Origin: Perognathus longimembris pacificus
Taxonomy: Eukaryota > Chordata > Mammalia > Rodentia > Heteromyidae
Length of the DNA stretch: 64,000 bases
NCBI RefSeq assembly: GCF_023159225.1
Contig: NC_063168.1
Location: 43,844,562 to 43,908,561, forward strand
Reading direction: 5' to 3'
Every line of letters starts with the position of its first letter. Position 1 is the first letter of the stretch. A program made the position numbers and the translations under genes. Shown piece after piece: positions 58,005 to 64,000 of the stretch. The notes below the pieces were generated by a model that was not told the origin of the DNA, searched no databases, and saw only the letters and a list, made by a program, of their open reading frames with translations.

Positions 58005-59174
58005 TTCATCTGGTCTTTTTATTTTAAATAAATTTATTTATTGTCACAGTAATGTACAGAGGGGTTACAGGTTCATAATAAGGCAGTGAGTACATTTCTT
58101 ATCAAACTTATTACCTTCTCCTTGGTTTTTTCTCCTACCTTCCCCTTCCCTGGCTCCCTCCCCACCCTCCTCTGAGGTGTACAGTTGGTTTACAGCATAT
58201 TGTTTTGTAAATATTACTGTTGTATTGGTTCACCTTTTACCCTTTGTTGCTCCATTTTGGTGTTTCCCTCCCCTAGTTCAGATAAATCTACATATAAAAC
58301 CCAGTGTACCAAAATCAGTTACAATGAGAACAGGGGTAAAACCATGGGGAAAAAGGCAAAAGAAAAAGTCAGAATTTCACATGGTGGGTTGAAAATATCA
58401 ACAAAGATAAACCACATTTTTTCAAATCTTGTAGTTCATTTCACTTAGCATCATCTTATGTGGTCATATGTGTGCACATTTCTTTTTTTTTTTTTTTTTT
58501 GGAGTGAAGTTGTTTTTTTATTTTTTTTCCAGTCCTGGTGCATGAACTCAGATCCTGAGCACTGTCACTGGGTACTTTTCTTTTAATTGAGCTTTTTTTT
58601 TTATTGTCAAAGTGTGGTACAGAGGGGTTACAGATTCATATGTAAGGCAGTGAGTACATTTCTTGTTCAACTTGTCCCGCATAGGGAATAGCTAGTAAAT
58701 GATTAGGCTGGTCATGGTAGAAGATCAAAGTACCCCAGTAGCTACACCCAATGATCACATAAGGTGATGCCAAGTGAAATGAACTCCACGTTACGGAAAC
58801 AAGAGTTATACCACTGCTGTAATTATTATCAATTATTATCAACATGCCATGTGAAACCGTACCTTTTGTATTTTTTCCATGTCTGTTTGTTTGTTTGTTT
58901 TGTTTAGTTTTGTTTCTCTTGTATTCCCTTCCTGTGGTTGTACCCCTGCTACCACTATGTCTCATCTGAATACCCAGGATACTGTTTATACGGGTATTAG
59001 AATGGGGGAAGGGAAAGGTAATATCAAAATTGAGAGACAAAGGACAAAAAGACAAACCATTCCAAAAGCAATACTTACAAAACCATTTGGTGTAAACCAA
59101 CTGCACAACTCTTGGGGGGAGAGGGGAAGAGGGAAGGGGAATTGAGGGAGGAGGTAACAAATTCATCTGGTCTT
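58005..59174 (-). mobile_element. Rearranged, nested L1 3' ends with outer 13-bp TSD
   Basis: The outer TSD 'ttcatctggtctt' lies at 58005-58017 and 59162-59174. Inside, in order: an inverted (minus-sense) older-subfamily L1 3' end (about 58025-58478); a poly(T) followed by the 3' part of a Geo tail, minus strand (58482-58582); a second minus-sense L1 3' end (about 58588-58682); then plus-sense L1 3' UTR (about 58686-59161). The last two parts adjoin in L1 coordinates: one ends at the motif 'ggtaacaaatt' and the other begins at 'gttgaacaagaaatg' in sense. This is the pattern left by twin priming with 5' inversion. Open frames on both strands here are non-coding. Confidence 0.85.
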
Positions 59175-59351
59175 AACCCTAGCATTTCTTCACATCTAGG
59201 TGCTCTTACTAAGCAGATGCTTCATTTGCCTACTGAGGTTTTTAATATATTATTCTATTATTTCCATTTGAGAGTCTTAGCATACAATTTTTTATAGACT
59301 CATTAAAAAGATATGGTTTAAAACCCGTAAGTTTTCTTTTGTTGTTGTTTT

Positions 59352-59466
59352 TGGTGGTGGTGGTGGTGGTATGAGTTTGTGTGTGGTAGGTGTGTATGTG
59401 TGCACACGCGCCTGCATGGATATAGTGTGCGTGTGTGTGTGTGGTGTGTGTGTGTGTGTGTGTGTG
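59352..59466. repeat. GGT and TG microsatellites
   Basis: (GGT)n at 59352-59370, then TG-rich DNA with long TG runs at 59426-59466. They adjoin the 3' end of the minus-strand SINE that follows. Confidence 0.92.
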
Positions 59467-59690
59467 AAAACTGGCTCTTAATCTCAGCCTGTGCAGTGTT
59501 CCTTGTATTTTTTCCACTCAAGACTAACACTCTGCCCCTTGAGCCACAGTTCCACTTTGGTGGTTAATTGGACAAAAAAGTCTCATAGACTTTCCTGCCC
59601 CTGCTAGTTCTGAACCATAATACCAAATCTCAGCTTTCTGATGGGCTAGGGACAGGCGTCAGCCGCCAGCACTCAACTTCTGCATTTATT
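59467..59690 (-). mobile_element. B1-Geo SINE, minus strand
   Basis: 'ctctgccccttgagccacag' is the inverted Geo A-box region. 'ccaaatctcagctttctgat' and 'gcgtcagccgccag' are the inverted 7SL head. Confidence 0.82.
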
Positions 59691-59935
59691 TTTAAAAATG
59701 AGCCACCCCCCCCAAATTTAAACATTTATTATTTATTGCCCTATTTGTCCTGCATTTGATTATCACAAACAAATACATATACCCATCTTCTATAATATTG
59801 CAGGGGACAAAAGATAAGGAAACTTGAGCCACTCTGAAGAATGACAAGGTTTTCATAAAAGACATACTATAGAATTTTGCAGCAAAAACAAGGTGAACAA
59901 TGACAAGTGTCTCCTAAGTTTTGAAGAACACTTTA

Positions 59936-60145
59936 ATTATATATATATATATGTATACACACAGAGTATATGTAGCATATACACATATATAGTATACACA
60001 GAGTATATATGTATATATACTATTTATATATAATAGATACATACTCTGAATATACTAAGTATATATATACAAGCATATCTGTATGTATATTCATATATAC
60101 ATATGTATATACATGTATTCATATATACGTGTATATATATATAGC
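59936..60145. repeat. TA/ATAC-rich low-complexity block
   Basis: About 200 bp of alternating TATA, ATAC and GTAT units with many short palindromes. No gene is present. Confidence 0.92.
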
Positions 60146-60149
60146 ATAA

Positions 60150-60495
60150 TTAAATCTGTGTATTGATGGGGTGACCTTCTTTAAGCCTGCATATATATGG
60201 CCCTCAGTGAGCCCCAGTCCTGAAAAATACAAACACCAACATGAGGTGTTTTAAGTATAGGCATTCTTCCAAAATGAGCTGAAAGTCCTAAATACTCAGT
60301 CTTGCTTTTATTTGTGAATAACTTTTTGTTTAGTTTGTTAGCTTTTGATGGGTTTTTATTATTTTTAAAAGCCACTATTTTCATTTCATTTTTATTTTGC
60401 TCCCATTTATTTTCCTGGCCTTTTCTTTCTCTCTTCCTTCTCCCTTATCTCTAATCTTCCCTTATCTCTTTTCCCCTCCTCCATCCTTTTATTTT
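60150..60495. other. Unassigned sequence
   Basis: No gene recognised. CT-rich from 60420 to 60500. The minus-strand 67-codon frame is unsupported. Confidence 0.4.
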
Positions 60496-60499
60496 TTTC

Positions 60500-60622
60500 T
60501 CCATTTTTTATTTTTTGCTGCTTAAGACAGAATTAACTATATACCCCAGGTTGGCTTCAAATGTGCAATCTTCCTGCTTCCTCCTCTCAAGTGCTGTGAT
60601 TATAGACCGGCCCCTCCATGCT
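60500..60622 (-). mobile_element. B1 monomer, minus strand
   Basis: 'aagacagaattaactatata', 'ccccaggttggcttcaaatg' and 'ctctcaagtgctgtgattat' are the inverted B1 landmarks. Confidence 0.72.
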
Positions 60623-60789
60623 AGAATAGCAGTGAATTTCTTAAGATCCTTACTCAGTTGGACTTAACATTGATTTTCCTCCCTACATGGTTGTTTCAAA
60701 CATGTGTCTCCATGTTACTGATACCAGAAGTGCCTTCTTGGTGTTTATGATTAAATACGATATTTTAAGATTCTGTGCATTTGTATTTA

Positions 60790-61340
60790 TTTAGGTCTTT
60801 TTTATTGTTTTATACATGTCTATCATACAAAGAGTGACATTTTTAACCATGTACTTACAGGTGGCACAGTTAGATCTAGCAGATTCACATCTGCATTACT
60901 TCATCTGGAGATTTTGTGTGTGGTAAAACCATTTAATACCCACTATATTCAAAACATTCAGGAAAGGGCTGGGAATGTGGCTTAGAGGTAGAGTGCTTGC
61001 ATGCATGAAGCCCTGGGTTTGATTCCTCAGTACCACACAAAGAGAAAAAGCCAGAAGTGGTGCTGTGGCTCAAGAGGTAGAGTGCTAGCCTGGAGCAAAA
61101 AGAAGCCAGGGACAGTGTTCAGGCCCTGAGTCACAAGTACAGGGCTGGTAAAAATAATAAACAAATAAATAAATCATTCAGGAATAGAGTAGATCATCAT
61201 AGACTGTAGCCACTATGCTCTACAACAGGTCTACCAAACTTACTCTTCCTATTCAATTATAATTTTATCTTCTCTGAGCAACAATTTCCTAACTTTGGTC
61301 CTCCCATTTATCTCACCCCCCCTACACCCTTGCCCAAGAA
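60790..61340 (-). mobile_element. Ancient L1M-type 3' UTR, minus strand, split
   Basis: The plus strand reads 'tttaaccatgtacttacagg', 'gattcacatctgcattactt', then after the nested SINE 'gactgtagccactatgctct' and 'ccaaacttactcttcctatt'. This is the antisense order of an L1M 3' UTR. An IDL-Geo copy interrupts it at 60955-61184. Confidence 0.72.
60955..61184 (+). mobile_element. IDL-Geo SINE with 10-bp TSD
   Basis: The TSD 'cattcaggaa' is at 60955-60964 and 61175-61184. The head 'gggctgggaatgtggcttag' belongs to a variant different from the young group. The tail holds A box 'tggctcaagaggt' and a deletion-altered B box ('gagtcacaag'). AAAT-rich tail. Confidence 0.93.
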
Positions 61341-61458
61341 CAGAATAAACTTTTCTTTGTCCAGTTTCTGGATCCAAGCAATCCAAGTTTTATAAAGCTG
61401 TTCTTTATTCTTCTATTAAAAATGTGTATAATTGCTGCTGTTCTTAAAGAGTTTTCTG

Positions 61459-61679
61459 GGATTGGCTGGAAGCTGGTGTAATCTTAGCTACTCAGGATCA
61501 AGAATCAAGGTTCAAAGCTAGCAAAGCTATCTTGGGTAGGAAAGGTCATGAGATTCTTATTTCCAGTGAATCACCAAAAAGCCAGAAGTGGAGCTTTGGC
61601 TCAAGTTGCAGAGTATTAGCCTTGAGTAACAGCTGAGGTACAGCACCAAGTCCTGAGCTCAAGCCCCAGAACAAACACT
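61459..61679 (+). mobile_element. B1-Geo SINE, plus strand
   Basis: 'ttggctggaagctggtgtaa' and 'tagctactcaggatcaagaa' form a shortened 7SL head. The Geo tail has A box 'tggctcaagttgc' and B box 'gagctcaagcccc'. Confidence 0.85.
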
Positions 61680-61714
61680 ATTGTGGGGGCAAGGGGAGGG
61701 AGGTGGCAGGGGCA

Positions 61715-62290
61715 GTGTTTATATTACAAGTAAACCATCTGGTCCAGGCAATTTCTTCTTCAGAAACTACGCATTCAACATCTCTAATGTAGATACGAGT
61801 ATTTATGCTATTTCTTTGTTTGCACATTTGGAGGTTGTGAGTTTATGAACTATTGGCCTATTCCTTCCAATTTACTGATTTTATTGACACAGAATTGATG
61901 GCAGTGTTCTCTGTTAACCATTAACATCCTAGGATCTGGAATAACATCCCATCTTTCGTTTCTGATCCTGGTATTTTTTTTTTTTTTTTTTTTTTTTTGC
62001 CAATCCCGACTCTTGGACTCAGGGCCTGAGCACTGTCCCTGGCTTCTTTTTGCTCAAGGCTAGCACTCTACCACTTGAGCCACAGCACCACTTCTAGCTG
62101 TTTTCTGTATATGTGGTGCTGGGGAATGGAACCCAGGGCTTCATGTATATGAGGCAAGCACTCTTGCCACTAGGCCATATCCCCAGCCCATGATCCTGGT
62201 ATTTTTTGAAATATCAAGTTAACTATAAATTTATCAATGTTATTATTTTCCAAATAGCCAGAGTTTGCATTCATTAATTATAATTAACAC
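61715..62290 (-). mobile_element. Ancient L1 ORF2 fragment, minus strand, split
   Basis: Plus-strand text 'aaaccatctggtccaggcaa', 'actattggcctattccttcc', 'catctttcgtttctgatcct' and, after the nested SINE, 'caagttaactataaatttat' follows the antisense of the L1 ORF2 region just upstream of the RT core. It may belong to the same old element as 60790-61340. Confidence 0.68.
61963..62207 (-). mobile_element. IDL-Geo SINE with 17-bp TSD inside old L1
   Basis: The perfect TSD 'tgatcctggtatttttt' is at 61963-61979 and 62191-62207. A T run (to about 62001) leads into the inverted Geo tail and ID head, ending 'ccatatccccagccca'. The long TSD and tail indicate recent insertion, though its CpG sites have mostly changed. 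Confidence 0.96.
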
Positions 62291-62304
62291 TGTTTATTTA
62301 TTTT

Positions 62305-62490
62305 TATAGCCCTAGGGCTTAAACTCGAAGCCATGCATATTAATTTTCTTTCTCTTTTTCTTTGCTTATTTCTGGAGCCCTAGAACTTAAACGCTATGTG
62401 TTGTGCTTGTTAGCAAAGCACTCTAGCATCTGAATGTCTTTCCCCTCTTCTTCTGATATTTGCCCAGGTTGTCCTCAGACAGTTTCTTTA
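62305..62490 (-). mobile_element. ID-like/B1-dID-like remnant, minus strand
   Basis: 'gccctagggcttaaactcga' and then 'tggagccctagaacttaaac' to 'agcaaagcactctagcatct' show inverted ID motifs. 'tttgcccaggttgtcctcag' hints at an inverted B1 part. Too diverged to be sure. Confidence 0.5.
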
Positions 62491-62499
62491 TTCTTTAAT

Positions 62500-63175
62500 T
62501 GAATCCACACTAGAGAATTTCTTCTGTAGGTATGAATTTCTTCAGTTGAGACAGTGAATAGTAACGAAAAACGAGCAACTAAACTAAGGAAATACTAAGA
62601 GTTTGGTGGTATTTTATATTTTAGTCTCCTCAACCCACATGCTATTACTTTCTTTCCATCCCTTAATGAGCCATGGTATTCCTTCTTCCCAGTTCAGAGT
62701 ACACTTGTTCTTTCTTACACCAACTTCTAAAATTAAGTATTTCCATACGGCTAGCATCTAACTTTAACACAGTAGTTGACAGAGAAAAGAGATGAGAGAC
62801 TCCCCTTGGTATTGATTAATTTTTCTCTGCTACTGGGAACTCACTGTAAAATCAGTGAAAACAAATTCTGTCATCAATCAACTTCTTAGAGTTACCTCTC
62901 ACTCAAACTATAAAATCTATCCTAGCTTCTCTTCTTATGTCTGGGAATTATTTCAATCAACCTGGGTTAGAGATAGCTCCAAGATGAATTACAATAAAAA
63001 TATCTAAATAACTCCTTTGAGTTTATATTCAGGTTCAACTTTCACTAGGATTTTTTTTTTTGGTATGACAGTTTCCTGTGGGCCTGCTACAGTACATGAT
63101 ATAGAAGACATGTTCAAAACATGTTTGTTTAACACACTGAAATAATAAAAGTGTGTTCAATTCTTCAGGCACCTA
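62500..63175. other. Unassigned sequence
   Basis: Nothing recognised. Confidence 0.4.
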
Positions 63176-63177
63176 TT

Positions 63178-63179
<2 letters not shown>

Positions 63180-63220
<41 letters not shown>
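63180..63220. repeat. TG dinucleotide repeat
   Basis: A pure TG run of about 20 units, not attached to a SINE tail that I can see. Confidence 0.95.
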
Positions 63221-63222
<2 letters not shown>

Positions 63223-63392
63223 CAGAACTCTAAGAAGAATTGAGATAGAAGGATAATCAAGACAGGAATCCTGCACTTAGGAACTCTCACGGTATAAAGA
63301 AGGCAGATATGTAAACAAGTCATTGTCATAAGACAGAAGAAAATTGATAAGGAGAGAAGCTTTGAAAAAATAGACCTCTCACAGGGGTAAAA

Positions 63393-63632
63393 ATATTGTT
63401 GAATCTGGGGCTGGGGATATAGCCTAGTGGCAAGAGTGCCTGCCTCGGATACACGAGGCCCTAGGTTCGATTCCCCAGCACCACATATACAGAAAACGGC
63501 CAGAAGCGGCGCTGTGGCTCAAGTGGCAGAGTGCTAGCCTTGAGAAAAAAAGAAGCCAGGGACAGTGCTCAGGCCCTGAGTCCAAGCCCCAGGACTGGCC
63601 AAAAAAAAAATATATATATATTGTTGAATCTG
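63393..63632 (+). mobile_element. IDL-Geo SINE with 15-bp TSD, young
   Basis: The TSD 'atattgttgaatctg' is at 63393-63407 and 63618-63632. Head A box at 63420-63430 and B box at 63464-63474. Geo A-box-like motif at 63514-63525 and B-box-like motif at 63578-63587. The stretch after 'agccttgag' reads A-rich instead of 'cgggaag', a subfamily difference. The minus-strand open frame is an artefact. Confidence 0.96.
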
Positions 63633-63929
63633 ATACAAACATGAAACAAAATCTTACTGACTAAAGTTCATGGGACCTTCAGGGAAGTAAGAGTTCTAAA
63701 GTCTGTACTTGGAAATGTGGACCTCTGTTTTAGTTCTGTTAACATTTTCTCGCCCATCAAATAGTGCATACACTATCTTAGGTTGGATTTACATTATCTG
63801 AGGAAAAAGAGAATTGATTCACAGTTATGTTTACTTCTTACACTAAATTATTTTGTTATTTTATGTATATTCTACCAAGCACCAAATTGGGACTTTTATA
63901 CATTTACTTCTTTGGCTTTTTTTTTTTTT

Positions 63930-64000
63930 TGGGGGGGGGGTTGGTGTTTGTTTTTTTTCTTTTGGCCAGTCCTGGGCCTTAGACTCAGGGTCTGAGCACT
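63930..64000 (-). mobile_element. IDL-Geo or B1-Geo SINE, cut by window end
   Basis: T and G runs (63916-63962) lead into 'ggccagtcctgggccttaga', the inverted Geo tail end. The head lies beyond the window, so I cannot tell which SINE family it belongs to; the 3' sequence best fits IDL-Geo. Confidence 0.85.

Noticed and set aside
19941..63632. Regularly recurring, near-identical segments as a CRISPR-like array
   Set aside because: Copies are kilobases apart, in both orientations, each with its own TSD; this is dispersed retroposition.

Overview
This window is mammalian nuclear DNA, almost certainly from a geomyoid rodent (pocket mouse, kangaroo rat or pocket gopher group). The main evidence is ten copies of a dimeric SINE matching IDL-Geo: an ID/tRNA-Ala-like head joined to a Geo tail, a family described as restricted to Geomyoidea. 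A second abundant SINE joins a 7SL/B1-like head to the same Geo-type tail. I cannot resolve genus or species. Base composition is AT-rich. No open reading frame has the features of a functional host gene, and I found no rRNA, functional tRNA or CRISPR array. The window reads as intergenic or deep-intronic sequence shaped by L1-driven retrotransposition.

Layout. 1-16 kb: largely unrecognised AT-rich sequence with a 240-bp TTCC/TCCC tract, L1 remnants (2.9-3.8 and 5.8-6.2 kb), a MIR, L2-like fragments (10-14.4 kb), B1-type SINEs and one TSD-flanked insertion on the minus strand (5.0-5.4 kb). 16-31 kb: a 5'-truncated L1 with a perfect 19-bp TSD (16.4-17.7 kb), young IDL-Geo copies at 19.9, 22.3, 28.3 and 30.7 kb, ancient LTR-like pieces (20.4-21.4, 26.2-26.6, 27.9-28.3 kb) and purine-rich satellites. 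31-43 kb: a probable unidentified processed pseudogene (33.4-33.8 kb), a 68-bp micro-L1 insertion (34.1 kb), old L1, MIR and L2 pieces, and a TTCC tract at 39.4 kb. 43.6-44.6 kb: a processed pseudogene of CACYBP (calcyclin-binding protein). 45-48 kb: a perfect 24-bp inverted repeat in TA/CA-rich DNA and several B1-Geo SINEs. 48.3-53.2 kb: the largest element, a minus-strand L1 carrying most of ORF2 and interrupted by an oppositely oriented, GC-rich retrocopied mRNA 3' end. 53-64 kb: dense nested SINE and L1 material, including a 104-bp tandem duplication beside a rearranged L1 insertion (57.8-59.2 kb) and young IDL-Geo copies inside ancient L1.

The elements relate to one another through one machinery. 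L1 ORF2 supplies endonuclease and reverse transcriptase; SINEs, host mRNAs (CACYBP, the 50.4-kb insert, the 33.4-kb candidate) and truncated L1s are its products, marked by poly(A) tails and target-site duplications. I found no evidence for a new coding system. The best leads are modular SINE architecture, unusual L1 insertion outcomes and possible structure-forming DNA. All family names rest on pattern recognition without database searches.
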